This document shows, piece by piece, positions 25,074 through 34,794 of a stretch of DNA of 59,392 nucleotides (the stretch's first letter is position 1; each line of letters opens with the position of its first letter). The DNA is from JBDNJM01 sp041687755 (GTDB lineage Bacteria > Planctomycetota > UBA1135 > GCA-002686595), in contig JBDNJM010000185.1 in assembly GCA_041687755.1 (NCBI GenBank), forward strand, positions 1-59,392, written 5' to 3'. Below the pieces are notes generated by a model that was not told the DNA's origin, did not search any database, and was given only the letters and a program-made list of their open reading frames with translations. The position numbers were made by a program, and so were the translations under genes.

Positions 25074-27377
25074 TTAACGGAACGAGCGGCACCGCGCACA
25101 GCGACAGGCCGTATCGAACCAGCTCTCGATCGGTGCAGCGTCGCCGCCGGCCGTGTAGCCGAGCAGCTCGAGCTGGGCTGCGACGTCCTGCGCCGCAAGG
25201 CCCTCGCCCACGAAGCTGCCCGGACTCGCAGCGACGAGCCACTCAATCAGCAGCCCGCGCAGCTCCGCGGCCAGCCGCCGCTCGGCCTCCGAACGATCGC
25301 TCGTCAGGTGCGGATCGGAAGCCAGGTCGTACAGCCGAACGCCGTGGCGCGGCGGTCGTGTGCCCGTCCGGTCGACCGCCGAAAGCGGCACCTCCAGCGT
25401 CAGCTGCAGCAAATCGTCGCCCCGTTCGATGCTCGCGCTGATGCCGTAGCTCTCAATCGCGAACCGCGGCGCAGCGGGCTCGAAGCCGCGCTCCTCCAGC
25501 AGGTTCGCCCCCGGGAACTCCGCCTCGGCCAGCCCCGCGAGGTTGAGCAGCGTGCGGCCCAGGTCCACGTTCATGGCGGGCCACGCCTCAATGCGTCCCT
25601 TCGGAACGCCAGGGCCGTACAGCAGCAGCGGAACGTCCAGCGTCGCCGGCCCCAGGCTGACGTGCTCGAACGGCAGAGGATCCAGGGCCAGGTTTTCGCC
25701 GTGGTCCGCGGTGAGGCCCACGATGGCGCCAGCCAGCCGCGGCATGTCGAGCAAGCGCCGCAGCTGTCCGTCCAGGTACGTCACCTCCGCGCGATAGAGC
25801 GCCTCCGTGTAGTCGGGATCCATGATCGTGCGATCGAACGCCGGCCGCCGTTCGGGGTCGGCCCACGCTGAGTTCGGATCGCGCGGGTCGCGGTCCGCGG
25901 GGTAGTAGCGGTCGACGGCGCCAGCAGGCGGCGTGTAGGGAGCGTGGGCGTCGAACAGGTGGAACCACAGGAACAACGGCAGGCCCGCAGTTCCGTCCAG
26001 CTGCGAGCGCAGCTCTGCGAGGGTGACGTCCGAGTCCCGCTGGGGCGCGATGGGCGAGGAGTAGCGATCGAAGCCCTGACCAAACCCGCTCCACTCCGGC
26101 CCCAGGTGCACAGCGCTCACGCACGCGGACGTCACCCAACCCGCCGCACGAAAGGCCTCCGCCAGGGTCGGCGCAACTTCAGACAGCGGCGTGTCGTTGT
26201 CGATGATCCCCACCTGCGCCGCGTGCAGCCCGGTCATCAGCGCAGCGTGCGAGGGGTTGGTCGAGTTGGCCGTCGAACGCGCGTCGAGAAACAGGACGCC
26301 CTCGGCGGCCAGTCCCTCGAGGAACGGGGTCTCCACGTCGACGCTGTCCGCGGCGCCGCCGAAGTGATCTCCGCGGTGCGTGTCGGACGTGATCAGCACG
26401 ACGACGGGTGCATCCCGCGTCCCGCGCGCGAGCCAAGGCTCCGAGACCAGCCCCAGCAACGGAGGCCCTGGGAGCGGCGTCCACTCGAACTCCAGCTCCA
26501 CCTCCGCATCGGCGAACTCGGACAGGGGCAGCTCCACGCTGACCCACGGATCCGCTGCACCCACAGGCGCCGCGGGATGCTCCGTCACACGCTCCAACCC
26601 CGCGCCGCGGCGGCGCACGCGCAGGGACGGCTGGCTGTCCGGATGTCGGTACTCATCCGGTGCGCAAAACGAGAAGCGCAGTTCCGCGTTCTCCGGCACC
26701 TGAGCCACCGATCCCAGCCTCGCACCGAGGGCCAGAGTTGCGCTGCGGCGCCCCAGGCTGCGCGGACCGGCGAACTCGACCCGACCGTGCTCGGGCAGCA
26801 GGCCACCGGGCGCGGCGCGCTCCAGCTCGAGCCGGACCGGATGCATGAAGGCCGCCGACTCCGCGCCCAGGGGCAGGCGCTCCAGCTCGATCTCGACGTG
26901 CGTCGGCAGCACGCCGCCGAACAGAAGCTCCGGAACGTCGAACACTGAATCGGCGTTCTCCGGGCCCGCCCGCAACAGGACCTCCGCCACCGTCAGCAGG
27001 TCGTCTCCCGCAAAGAAGCTCGCACGCGCAACGTGCGGCACCGGCACCACGCAGCGGAATGGCGCTCGCGTCGGCAGCTCATCGAGCCCTGCAAGCTCGA
27101 TCCGAGTGGACACGGAATCGCCGTAGCGCATTCCGAAGGCCAGGTCCTGCCCGGAGCTGCCCGGCCCTCGCGTCCACGTGCGCTCGAACAGCGCGCCGAA
27201 CTCCAGCAGGGTCCGTGGTTGCTCCAGCGCCGGCGCCACCTCGAGCGGCGTCAGCGGCAGGCGCTCCAGCAGCGCCTCGCCGACTGCGCGCGGCGCCTGC
27301 ACCTCAGCCTCGCGCGCGCAGGAGGTCAGCGCCGCGCAACCCAGCGCGAACCCCAAGATCGAGCGATGATGCAGCAT
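25074..27377 (-). CDS. Sulfatase-like hydrolase lipoprotein (alkaline phosphatase superfamily)
   Basis: The start at 27377 gives a lipoprotein signal (LGFALGCAALTSC). Residues 1-330 form a beta-rich region without a known name; the rest is a sulfatase-type domain. The first metal motif is VVVLITSDTHRGDHFGG, the nucleophile region is STNPSHAALMTGLHAAQ and the late metal motif is VGLTADHGENLALD. The canonical sulfatase signature C/S-x-P-x-R is here T-N-P-S-H, so formylglycine cannot form at that place; Thr may act directly, as in phosphatase- or phosphotransferase-type relatives. The reaction may therefore be a phospho- or phosphono-ester transfer or hydrolysis rather than desulfation. Probably membrane-anchored and periplasmic. 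767 residues. Confidence 0.82.
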   Translation of the reverse strand: MLHHRSILGFALGCAALTSCAREAEVQAPRAVGEALLERLPLTPLEVAPALEQPRTLLEFGALFERTWTRGPGSSGQDLAFGMRYGDSVSTRIELAGLDELPTRAPFRCVVPVPHVARASFFAGDDLLTVAEVLLRAGPENADSVFDVPELLFGGVLPTHVEIELERLPLGAESAAFMHPVRLELERAAPGGLLPEHGRVEFAGPRSLGRRSATLALGARLGSVAQVPENAELRFSFCAPDEYRHPDSQPSLRVRRRGAGLERVTEHPAAPVGAADPWVSVELPLSEFADAEVELEFEWTPLPGPPLLGLVSEPWLARGTRDAPVVVLITSDTHRGDHFGGAADSVDVETPFLEGLAAEGVLFLDARSTANSTNPSHAALMTGLHAAQVGIIDNDTPLSEVAPTLAEAFRAAGWVTSACVSAVHLGPEWSGFGQGFDRYSSPIAPQRDSDVTLAELRSQLDGTAGLPLFLWFHLFDAHAPYTPPAGAVDRYYPADRDPRDPNSAWADPERRPAFDRTIMDPDYTEALYRAEVTYLDGQLRRLLDMPRLAGAIVGLTADHGENLALDPLPFEHVSLGPATLDVPLLLYGPGVPKGRIEAWPAMNVDLGRTLLNLAGLAEAEFPGANLLEERGFEPAAPRFAIESYGISASIERGDDLLQLTLEVPLSAVDRTGTRPPRHGVRLYDLASDPHLTSDRSEAERRLAAELRGLLIEWLVAASPGSFVGEGLAAQDVAAQLELLGYTAGGDAAPIESWFDTACRCARCRSFR

Positions 27378-27415
27378 GCGGCCAGCGAGCTTAGCACGCG
27401 CAGGCCGCGAGCCTT

Positions 27416-28201
27416 TCACTTCAGGTGCGCGAGCGCCGCAGCGTGCAGCTCGGCCGTCCCGGCCGCGATCACGTCGCCGCCCGAGCCCAGCACCAGGTCC
27501 GCACCCGACCAATCCGTCATGCGCCCGCCGGCGCCCTCGACCACCGGCACGAGGGCCGTCCAATCGTGCAGCGCGAGGCCCGCCTCGCACACCAGGTCCA
27601 GGTGCCCGGAGCTCAATAGCCCGTACAGATACCCGTCCCCCCCGCACTGATGACCGCCCGTCGCCGCGCGCAGCGAGCGGTAGCCGGGTGCCCTCTGCTC
27701 ATCGAAGAACAGCGGATCGGTCGTGCCCAGCCAAGCCTCCTCCAGCCGCAGCCGACGCCGCGTTTCCACCGTCTCACCGTTGCACCGCGTGCCGTGCCCA
27801 ACGGCACCCAACCACCGATCCCCGACGATCGGCTGGTCGATCAACCCGAGCACCGGCCGCCCCTCGCGCAACAGTCCGATCAGGGTCACAAACGTCGGCA
27901 TGCCGCTCACGAACGAGCGCGTGCCGTCGATCGGGTCGAGCACCCACTGGATCTCGGCCTCGGTGCCGACGTCGTCCAGCTCCTCCCCGCGCACGCCGTG
28001 CTGCGGGGCGCGAAGGCTGAGGTGCTCGCGCAGGCGCAGTTCCACCGCGCGGTCCACGTCGCTCACCGGCGACGCGTCGGCCTTCGACTCCACGAACAGC
28101 CGGCTACGAAAGCGCTCCCGCAGGATTTCGCCCGACAGCTTCGCCAGGTCGTGGGCGAGGGCCAACCACTCCGCCGGCACAGGATCTTGGCGTGCCGCCA
28201 T
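27416..28201 (-). CDS. Inositol-monophosphatase-family phosphatase (histidinol-phosphatase-like)
   Basis: Li+-sensitive Mg2+-dependent sugar-phosphate phosphatase family. The 261-residue protein shows the metal motifs GEELDDV, WVLDPIDGTRSFVSG and HDWTALVPVVEGAGGRMTDW; the combination with KADASPVSDVDRAVE is typical of the HisN/histidinol-phosphatase subgroup, which acts in histidine synthesis. Its ATG (28201) overlaps the TGA of the RND transporter gene by one base (TGATG), so it is translated as the last gene of the marR-tolC-hlyD-acrB operon. The link to efflux is unexplained. Assignment to histidinol phosphate rather than inositol phosphate is likely but not proven from sequence. Confidence 0.85.
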   Translation of the reverse strand: MAARQDPVPAEWLALAHDLAKLSGEILRERFRSRLFVESKADASPVSDVDRAVELRLREHLSLRAPQHGVRGEELDDVGTEAEIQWVLDPIDGTRSFVSGMPTFVTLIGLLREGRPVLGLIDQPIVGDRWLGAVGHGTRCNGETVETRRRLRLEEAWLGTTDPLFFDEQRAPGYRSLRAATGGHQCGGDGYLYGLLSSGHLDLVCEAGLALHDWTALVPVVEGAGGRMTDWSGADLVLGSGGDVIAAGTAELHAAALAHLK

Positions 28202-31200
28202 CAGTTGACCCCCAGCGAAACGGCGCCGTCGGCGTCCGCCGGCGGCGACGTCTCGCGGCCCATGGCCACGCGACCGATCGCGAAGACGTCTTCCCGGATC
28301 AGCACCAGGCTCGGCACCAACACCAAGATCACGATCGTCGAGAACAGCACCCCGAACCCGAGGCTGATCGCCATGGGCACCAGAAAGCGCGCCTGCACCG
28401 AGGTCTCGAGCATCATCGGCAGCAGGCCCATCGAGGTCGTGAGCGAGGTCAACAAGATCGGGCGCAGGCGCCGCACCGAGGCCTTGCGCACGGCTTCGAA
28501 TGCGCCCAGGCCCTCTTCGCGATAGCGGTTCGAGGTCACGACCAGCACGAGGCTGTCGTTCACGACGACACCCGTCAGCGCGATGATCCCGAACAGACTG
28601 ATCATCGAAATTCCGTACCCCAGCAGGTAGTGGCCGAGCAGCGCGCCGATGATGCCGAAGGGCGCTCCAGACAGCACGATCAACGGCAGGCTGTAGCTCT
28701 TGAGCGGAATGGCGAGCATCGCGAAGATCGCAAACAGTGCGTACATAAGGCCGATACCCAACGCCTGGATCGACTCGCGCTGGCTCTTCTGCTCGCCCTC
28801 CAGGCTGTAGGTCAGACCCTCATAGCGCGCCATCAAGGCCGGCAGCTCGTTCTCCTGCACCGACCCCAGCACCGTGTTCGCGTCGGTCACGTCCAGGTTG
28901 ACGTCGCCGGTCACTGAAATCACTCGGCGGCCTTCGCGGCGGTCGATGCTCGTGTACGAACGGCCCTCGTCGAGCGTCGCCACGGCCGCCAGCGGAACCT
29001 CTCCGCCGGCCGGGGTGCGCAGCATCAGGCCCTCGATCGTGCTGAGTCGCTCGCGCTCTGCAAGCGGCAGGCGCACCAGCACTTTAACCTCGTTGCGGCC
29101 GCGCTGCTGGCGCAGCGCCTCGGCCCCATAGAACGAGGCGCGCAGCTCGGCCGCAACGCCTGAAGCGGTCAGACCGAGGCTCTTGCCGGCCTCGTCGAGG
29201 CTCACGCTGATCTGCCGCTTGCCCGCCGCGGTGCCGTCGTCGAGGTCGCTCACGCCGTCGTACGTGGCGAGCTGCTCCGCGAGCTGGCGGGCCGCTTGCT
29301 CAAGCTCGACGCGGCTCGGCGAGCTCAGCTCGACGTCGATCGGCTTCGCGGAGCCCCCGGGTCCCTGCTGGGCAACGAAGGTCAGGGCCTCGAGCCCCGC
29401 CACAGGTCCCAGCACCCGGCGCCACTCCTTGGCAAAATCCTGGCCGCCCATCACGCGGTTCTCGGGCCCCACTAGGAAGGCCTGCACCGAGATGTCGCTC
29501 GACGAACCCCCGGCCCCGCCGATTGTCGCGTAGAGCCCCTCGAGCAGCCCTCCACCGACCTCGGCCTCGGCTTTTCGGGCGCCGGCGAGCAGCTGGTTCA
29601 CGATCTCGCGCGCGTCGCTCATCGGAGATCCGACGGGCAGCCGCGCCTGGGCCGTGATCTGGTCCGAGTCGATGCGCGGCAGGAAGCTCGCGCGGATCTT
29701 GCCGCCCGCGACGAAGCCGATCGTGACCGCGAGCAAGGCGATGCCCAGAGCCGGCGCCAGGTACGGCTGGCGCAGGCAGAGCGTCAGGAACGGCTGGAAG
29801 ACTTTTTCGCTGAAGCGGTCGAACTGGCGCGTGACCCAGCGATTCGGCGCGCCGAGGGTGTGCGCAATGCGGCCCGGCTCGCCACCGTGGCTCAGGTGCG
29901 CCGGCAGGATGAACAGCGACTCGACCAGCGAGATCGCGAACACCGACACGACCACCGACGGAATCTGCATGAACAAGTTGCCCGAGGCGCCCGGCACGAA
30001 GAACAGCGGCAGGAAGGCGATGATGTTCGTGAGCACGGCGAAGATGACCGGCCCGGCGATCTCCTGCGCGCCACGGATCGCTGCCTCAAGCGCCGGAACG
30101 CCCTGCTCGCGCAGCTCAAAAATGTTCTCGCCGACGATGATCGCGTCGTCGACGACGATGCCGAGCGTCACGATGAACGCGAACAGCGAGATCATGTTGA
30201 TCGTCGCGCCGGTAGCGGGAAACACCACGAACGAGCCAACGACGGAGATCACGATGCCCATGACCACCCAGAAGGCGACGCGCGGCTCAAGGAACAGGCC
30301 GAGCAGCAGCAGCACGAGTGCCAGGCCCATGAGCGCGTTGCGCGACAGGAGTTCAAGGCGGTCGCGGTAGACCTCGGACTGGTCGTTCCAGACCGTCGCG
30401 CCCACGCCCGGCGGCAGGTCCAGTTTGAAATCCTCGAGCACGGCGGTGGCGGCCGATGAAACCGCCAGCGGGGTCTCACGCCCGACGCGGTAGACGGCGA
30501 TCTCGATCGCCGGATCGCCGTTGTAGAGCGCCTCGATATCCTGCTCGGCGAAGCCATCGGTGACCGTGCCCAGCTCGCTGAGCCGAACCACGGTTCCGTC
30601 GGCGGTCGTGACGATCGGCAGCTCCGCGAACTCGCTCGCGAGATCGCGGCGCTCCTGGGTGCGGATCAGGATCTCGCCGGCCGAGGTCGTGACCTCGCCA
30701 CCGGGCAGCTCGATCGCCGAGGCGCGAATCGTCTGGGCGACGCCCGATAACGTCAAGCCGTAGGCCCGCAGGCTCGCCTGGCTGATCTCCACGCCGATCT
30801 CAAGGTCGCGCACGGCCGCGAGCTCGACGAGGGTGATGCCCTCAGAGGCGAGCAGCTCGGTGCGCAGCTTCTCGCCCAGCGCGCGCAGACTGCGCTCGGG
30901 CATCTCGCCGTGCAGCAGCACGCTCAGCACCTGCCGCTGCCTCGAAGCGAGGCTCACCACCGGCTCCTCCGCCTCCTCGGGGAAGGTCACGATCCGGTCG
31001 ACCTCGTTCTTGATGTCCTGCAGCGCCTTGCCGAGGTCCGCGCCGGTGGTCAGCTCTAGCGTGACGGTGCCGACGCCCTCGAGCGCCTGGGAGCGCACCT
31101 CCTTAACCGCTTCCACCCCGCTGGTCTGGTCCTCGATCGCCAGCAGGATGCCCTGCTCGATCTCGGCCGGACTCGCGCCGGGGTAGGGCACGCGCACCGT

Positions 31201-31392
31201 GACCGTCTCCAGATCGAACTCTGGGAAGACCTCCTGCACGACGCGGGTCGAGAACAGCAGGCCCCCGAACAGCAGCACGAACATCGCGAGGTTGGCCGCG
31301 ATCGAGTTCGTGGCCATCCAGGCGATGGGCCCACGCATGTAGGCGGGCCGCTCGCCAAGCGCGCCGTCCGCGTGTCCGTGGGGGTGGCTCAC
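28201..31392 (-). CDS. RND-family efflux transporter, inner-membrane pump
   Basis: Proton-driven RND pump of the AcrB/MexB type that expels drugs, lipids or metals through a tripartite complex. The 1063-residue protein has the N-terminal helix (IAWMATNSIAANLAMFVLLF), two large periplasmic loops and twelve membrane helices, with the central motif TLGIVVDDAIIVGENIFEL carrying the paired Asp for proton relay. The GTG at 31392 is the start: it overlaps the TGA of the adaptor gene as GTGA and gives the normal family N-terminus, while the longer upstream frame is antisense-type sequence inside that gene. The substrate cannot be told. Neighbours encode the membrane-fusion and outer-membrane partners and a MarR regulator. 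Confidence 0.95.
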   Translation of the reverse strand: MSHPHGHADGALGERPAYMRGPIAWMATNSIAANLAMFVLLFGGLLFSTRVVQEVFPEFDLETVTVRVPYPGASPAEIEQGILLAIEDQTSGVEAVKEVRSQALEGVGTVTLELTTGADLGKALQDIKNEVDRIVTFPEEAEEPVVSLASRQRQVLSVLLHGEMPERSLRALGEKLRTELLASEGITLVELAAVRDLEIGVEISQASLRAYGLTLSGVAQTIRASAIELPGGEVTTSAGEILIRTQERRDLASEFAELPIVTTADGTVVRLSELGTVTDGFAEQDIEALYNGDPAIEIAVYRVGRETPLAVSSAATAVLEDFKLDLPPGVGATVWNDQSEVYRDRLELLSRNALMGLALVLLLLGLFLEPRVAFWVVMGIVISVVGSFVVFPATGATINMISLFAFIVTLGIVVDDAIIVGENIFELREQGVPALEAAIRGAQEIAGPVIFAVLTNIIAFLPLFFVPGASGNLFMQIPSVVVSVFAISLVESLFILPAHLSHGGEPGRIAHTLGAPNRWVTRQFDRFSEKVFQPFLTLCLRQPYLAPALGIALLAVTIGFVAGGKIRASFLPRIDSDQITAQARLPVGSPMSDAREIVNQLLAGARKAEAEVGGGLLEGLYATIGGAGGSSSDISVQAFLVGPENRVMGGQDFAKEWRRVLGPVAGLEALTFVAQQGPGGSAKPIDVELSSPSRVELEQAARQLAEQLATYDGVSDLDDGTAAGKRQISVSLDEAGKSLGLTASGVAAELRASFYGAEALRQQRGRNEVKVLVRLPLAERERLSTIEGLMLRTPAGGEVPLAAVATLDEGRSYTSIDRREGRRVISVTGDVNLDVTDANTVLGSVQENELPALMARYEGLTYSLEGEQKSQRESIQALGIGLMYALFAIFAMLAIPLKSYSLPLIVLSGAPFGIIGALLGHYLLGYGISMISLFGIIALTGVVVNDSLVLVVTSNRYREEGLGAFEAVRKASVRRLRPILLTSLTTSMGLLPMMLETSVQARFLVPMAISLGFGVLFSTIVILVLVPSLVLIREDVFAIGRVAMGRETSPPADADGAVSLGVN

Positions 31393-32603
31393 GGGCGGTC
31401 CCCCAAGAGTGCGGTGGCGTCCGGATCGGGCGCGCTCCCGGGGGGCGGCGCGTCGGGATCGATCGCATCGAGCAGCATGCCCGGCACCGGCGTCGAGAGC
31501 TGGCTGGTCACCACGCGCTCGCCGTCCACCAGGCCGCTGGCGACCAGCACGTCGTCGTCGCGCCGCAGCAGCACCTCCACCTTGCGCAGCTCCAGCCGGC
31601 TCTCGCCGTCCACCAGCCAAACCTGATCGCCCTCGCGCAGCGAGCCGCGCGGTACGGAGAACGTCGCGCCCACCGGCAGGCAGGGCAGGTCGACGGCCGC
31701 GTAGCTGCCAAGCAGCAGCGGCGCACCCTCGCCGTCGAGCGGGTCCGGGATTGCAACCTGCACGCGCGCCATGCGCCCGGCCGGATCGACCTCACCCATC
31801 AGTCGCACGAGCCGGCCGCGGCGCAGCAGCCCAACGAGCGCCACTTCAGGCTCCGGCTCGCCGGGCCGCGGCAGCGCGAGCCACGCGAGTCGGTCCGCCG
31901 GAACGCTGACCTCGATCAAGAACTCCGACAGGTCCGCCAGGCGGGCCACCTCCGAGCCGACACCGATCTGCGTGCCGACCTCGACCGACTCCGACAACAC
32001 CAGCGCGTCGAACGGCGCCACGATCCGCGTCCGCTCCAGCGCCAGCTCGGCGTTCGCCAGCCGCGCCTCGGCGGTGGCCACGTCCGCCTCGCGCCGCTTC
32101 ACGTAGGGCTCGCGCAGGGCCAGGCTCTTGCCCTCCTCGCTCACATCCAGCGACCCCTCGAGCAGCTTCCACTCCGCCGCCGCCACCGCCGCATTGCCGC
32201 GCTCGATCTCCAACTCTGCCTGAGCCGCCACCAGCGACGCCTCCGTGGTCGCCACCTCCAACTCGTAGTCCCTGCGGTCGATCTCGAGCAGCACCTCACC
32301 CGCAGCGATTCGGCCGCCGCCGATTAGGTTCGGATGCACCGCGACGACGGGGCCGCCGACCGTGGGCCGCAGCACGAGTTCGCCGCGCGCCTCGACGATG
32401 CCGTAGGCCCGGATTAGCGGCGTGTAATCGCCCGCCGCCAGCGTCACGACCTCGACCGGCGTGCGCTTCGGATCGCGCGGCAGCTTCTCGGGCTCAGCGC
32501 GCGACAGGATCAGCGCGCGCGCAATCAACACGCCACCCGCGATCAGGAGCAGCGGCGCGAGGTAGCGCAGGGTCAGGCCGAGGGCGCGAATCGGAGAAGC
32601 CAT
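31389..32603 (-). CDS. RND efflux periplasmic adaptor (HlyD/MFP family)
   Basis: Membrane-fusion protein linking the RND pump to the outer-membrane channel. An N-terminal membrane anchor (LTLRYLAPLLLIAGGVLIAR) precedes a barrel-sandwich half (RPTVGGPVVAVHPNLIGGGR), a coiled-coil hairpin rich in Glu/Ala (about residues 110-190), the second lipoyl half (IVAPFDALVLSESVEVGTQI) and C-terminal beta domains. 404 residues is normal. Its TGA overlaps the GTG of the pump gene. The outer-membrane gene ends 100 bases upstream on the transcript. Confidence 0.92.
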   Translation of the reverse strand: MASPIRALGLTLRYLAPLLLIAGGVLIARALILSRAEPEKLPRDPKRTPVEVVTLAAGDYTPLIRAYGIVEARGELVLRPTVGGPVVAVHPNLIGGGRIAAGEVLLEIDRRDYELEVATTEASLVAAQAELEIERGNAAVAAAEWKLLEGSLDVSEEGKSLALREPYVKRREADVATAEARLANAELALERTRIVAPFDALVLSESVEVGTQIGVGSEVARLADLSEFLIEVSVPADRLAWLALPRPGEPEPEVALVGLLRRGRLVRLMGEVDPAGRMARVQVAIPDPLDGEGAPLLLGSYAAVDLPCLPVGATFSVPRGSLREGDQVWLVDGESRLELRKVEVLLRRDDDVLVASGLVDGERVVTSQLSTPVPGMLLDAIDPDAPPPGSAPDPDATALLGDRP

Positions 32604-32703
32604 CGTCAGAACTCAGGGGTCGTTGAGTAAGAGGGGGGTCGAGCAGTCGGTCTCGGCGGTGCCATGCGGCTCCGCCGTGTTCGTTGAGAGGGGGCCGGGC
32701 GGG

Positions 32704-34266
32704 TCAGGAGGCGCTCTGCGCGCCATCGCCGAATCCGGCGCTCGCCGCGGGCGGCGGGGTCGAATCGAGGAACTCCTCCGAGTCCTCCAGCGGCGGCGCT
32801 GCCTCCCCGAAGGGCGCCGGCTCCGCGAGCTTCGCCATCCATTCGCCACCGAGCGCACGGTGCAGCAGCACCCGGTTCTGCAGCCGCTCGCCGCGCTCCT
32901 GGAGGACCTGGCGCTCGAGCTGCTGCAGCACCTGCACCGCAGAGAGCACCTGCAGGTAGGTGTCGACGCCGCTCACGTAGCGCTGTTGAGCCTGGGCCAA
33001 CTCGGCCCGCGCCAGCTCGGTCTGTTCCTCCAGCACGCTGAGCCGCTCGTTCGCCGACGTCTCCAGCGAGAGGGCGTCCTCAACCTCGCGCAGCGCCGTC
33101 AGCAGCGTCGCGTTCAGGTTCAATACGGCGGCCTCGAGCACGGCCTCGCGCCGGGCCACCTCAGCCCGCCGCGCGCCGCCGTCGATCAGCGGCCCGACCA
33201 GGTTGCCGGCGATGTTCCAGATCGTGCGGTCGAGCAGCTCACCGAACGTGAACGCGTTGAACTGGAAGCCCGCCGACAGCGACAGGCGCGGATAGCGCTC
33301 GGCGATCGCCTGGGCCACGTTCACGTCCGCGCTCGACACGCGCAGCAGCGCAGCGCGCAGATCCGGCCGCCGCTCTAGCAGCTGCGAGGGCGCGCCCACG
33401 CGCGGCATTTCAGGCAGCCCCGGCAGACCTCCCAGCCGGGCGTCGGCCACCTCCGGACTCCCCGGCGGAAGACCCGCCAGCACCGCCAAGCGGTACTCCG
33501 CCCGCTCCAACGCCGATCGCAACGGCGGCAGCTCGGCCCGCGTGCCCGCCAGCTGACGGCGCTGCTGCAGCACCGCCAGCGCGTTGCCGCTGCCAAAACC
33601 GAAGCGCTGCTCCGTCACTTCGAGCAGCTCCTCGCTGACCCGCACTTGCTCCTCGACCAGCTCGATCTGATCCCGCGCGACCGCCGCGTCCAGCCAGGCC
33701 TCCACGGCACTCGCCGCCAGCGCCAGCGCCGTCGCCGCCACGTCATCCTGCGTCGCCAGCATCTCGAACTCCGCCGCCCGCGCCGCTGAGGCGATGCGCC
33801 CGAACAGGTCGACCTCGTAGCTCGCCGTCACTCCGGCGCTGTAGCTCTCCGTCGGCCCGTTGAAGAAGTCCTGGCCCATCCCGCCCGACCCGCCCGACGT
33901 TTCGATCGTCTGCGAGCTGCCCCGCGCCGTCCCTTCCAGCGCCGGAAAGCGTGGCGCCCCTGCCGCTCGCAGCGAAGCCCGCGCCTGCCGCAGCCGCGCC
34001 CACGCCGAGCGCAGGTCGAGCCCGCCGCCCAGCGAGCGCTCGACCGCCGCGGTCAGCTCCGGCGACCCGAAGCTCTCCCACCAGCGGTTCAGCTCGACGT
34101 CCTCGAGCGTCCGCGCTCCGACCCAAGCCTCCGGCACAACGACCCCGACCGTGCTGTCCGCCTCGATCTCATTCGCCCGGCAGCCGCCCAGCCCCGACGC
34201 GACCAACAGCCCCAGCGCCCATGGCGCGAGCCCGCTCCAGCCGCCCGTACCTCGAGACCTATTCAT
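32704..34266 (-). CDS. Outer-membrane efflux lipoprotein (TolC/OprM/NodT type)
   Basis: Forms the outer-membrane and periplasmic tunnel of the tripartite pump. The lipobox is SGLGGC (LGLLVASGLGGC), followed by the two repeats of the outer-membrane efflux domain, with phrases such as DLRSAWARLRQARASLRAAG, SYEVDLFGRIASAARAAEFE and RPDLRAALLRVSSADVNVAQ typical of the NodT family. The C-terminus is extended by about 30 Pro/Ala/Glu-rich residues after the last helix. The gene overlaps the 3' end of the MarR gene by 8 bases, which supports co-translation. 520 residues. Confidence 0.93.
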   Translation of the reverse strand: MNRSRGTGGWSGLAPWALGLLVASGLGGCRANEIEADSTVGVVVPEAWVGARTLEDVELNRWWESFGSPELTAAVERSLGGGLDLRSAWARLRQARASLRAAGAPRFPALEGTARGSSQTIETSGGSGGMGQDFFNGPTESYSAGVTASYEVDLFGRIASAARAAEFEMLATQDDVAATALALAASAVEAWLDAAVARDQIELVEEQVRVSEELLEVTEQRFGFGSGNALAVLQQRRQLAGTRAELPPLRSALERAEYRLAVLAGLPPGSPEVADARLGGLPGLPEMPRVGAPSQLLERRPDLRAALLRVSSADVNVAQAIAERYPRLSLSAGFQFNAFTFGELLDRTIWNIAGNLVGPLIDGGARRAEVARREAVLEAAVLNLNATLLTALREVEDALSLETSANERLSVLEEQTELARAELAQAQQRYVSGVDTYLQVLSAVQVLQQLERQVLQERGERLQNRVLLHRALGGEWMAKLAEPAPFGEAAPPLEDSEEFLDSTPPPAASAGFGDGAQSAS

Positions 34267-34768
34267 CGCGGTCGTCCTCGTCTTCAGAAATGTCCTCAGA
34301 GATCATTGCGAACACGTCCTCGCCGACATTGCTGAGCATCTGCATCAGCACGCGGTGGAACACGATGCGGTCCTCCGCGCTCACGCCGTCGAGGAAGCTC
34401 GCCTCAAGCTCGTCCCCCAGCGCCTTCATCTGCGGAATCCGCGCCCGTGCTTGTTCCGTCAGCTCGATCCGCTGCACGCGCCGATCGTCGGGATCCGCGG
34501 CCCGCTGCACCCACCCCTTCGCCTCCAACCGATCCACCAGCCGTGTGACCGCCGTCGAGTCGACGCCCAGCTCCCGCGTGAGCTCCGCTGCCGTGCTCGC
34601 CCGCCCGAAGTGCAGCGGCATCACGATCGACAGCTGGCTCCGCGTCAGCTCGTATTCCTTGAGCCTACGATCGACCCGCGTCCGGATCTCCCCGGCGAGC
34701 CGGCTGATCCAGTACCCGGTGTGGCGCGGGAAGGGCAGCTCGTGCCTGGTGTCGTCCGGGCGATCCAT
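34259..34768 (-). CDS. MarR-family transcriptional regulator
   Basis: Dimeric winged-helix repressor, first gene of the efflux operon. The 169-residue protein has the MarR core: YWISRLAGEIRTRVDRRLKE, LTRSQLSIVMPLHFGRASTA, the recognition part ELGVDSTAVTRLVDRLEAKG and wing RAADPDDRRVQRIELTEQAR. The C-terminal tail is very acidic (ISEDISEDEDDRDE). As in many MarR systems it probably represses its own operon and is released by a pump substrate; this is inferred from position and from the dyad just upstream of the start (34775-34794). Confidence 0.9.
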   Translation of the reverse strand: MDRPDDTRHELPFPRHTGYWISRLAGEIRTRVDRRLKEYELTRSQLSIVMPLHFGRASTAAELTRELGVDSTAVTRLVDRLEAKGWVQRAADPDDRRVQRIELTEQARARIPQMKALGDELEASFLDGVSAEDRIVFHRVLMQMLSNVGEDVFAMISEDISEDEDDRDE

Positions 34769-34774
34769 GTCCCG

Positions 34775-34794
34775 ACCGTATCAATCATGACGGT
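34775..34794. promoter_or_regulatory. Candidate MarR operator upstream of the efflux operon
   Basis: ACCGT (34775-34779) and ACGGT (34790-34794) form inverted arms ten bases apart; ACCGTaTCA and TGACGGT extend the symmetry with one bulge. The dyad begins 7 bases before the marR start codon, a usual place for autoregulation. The centre is not symmetric, so this is a modest candidate. Confidence 0.35.
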
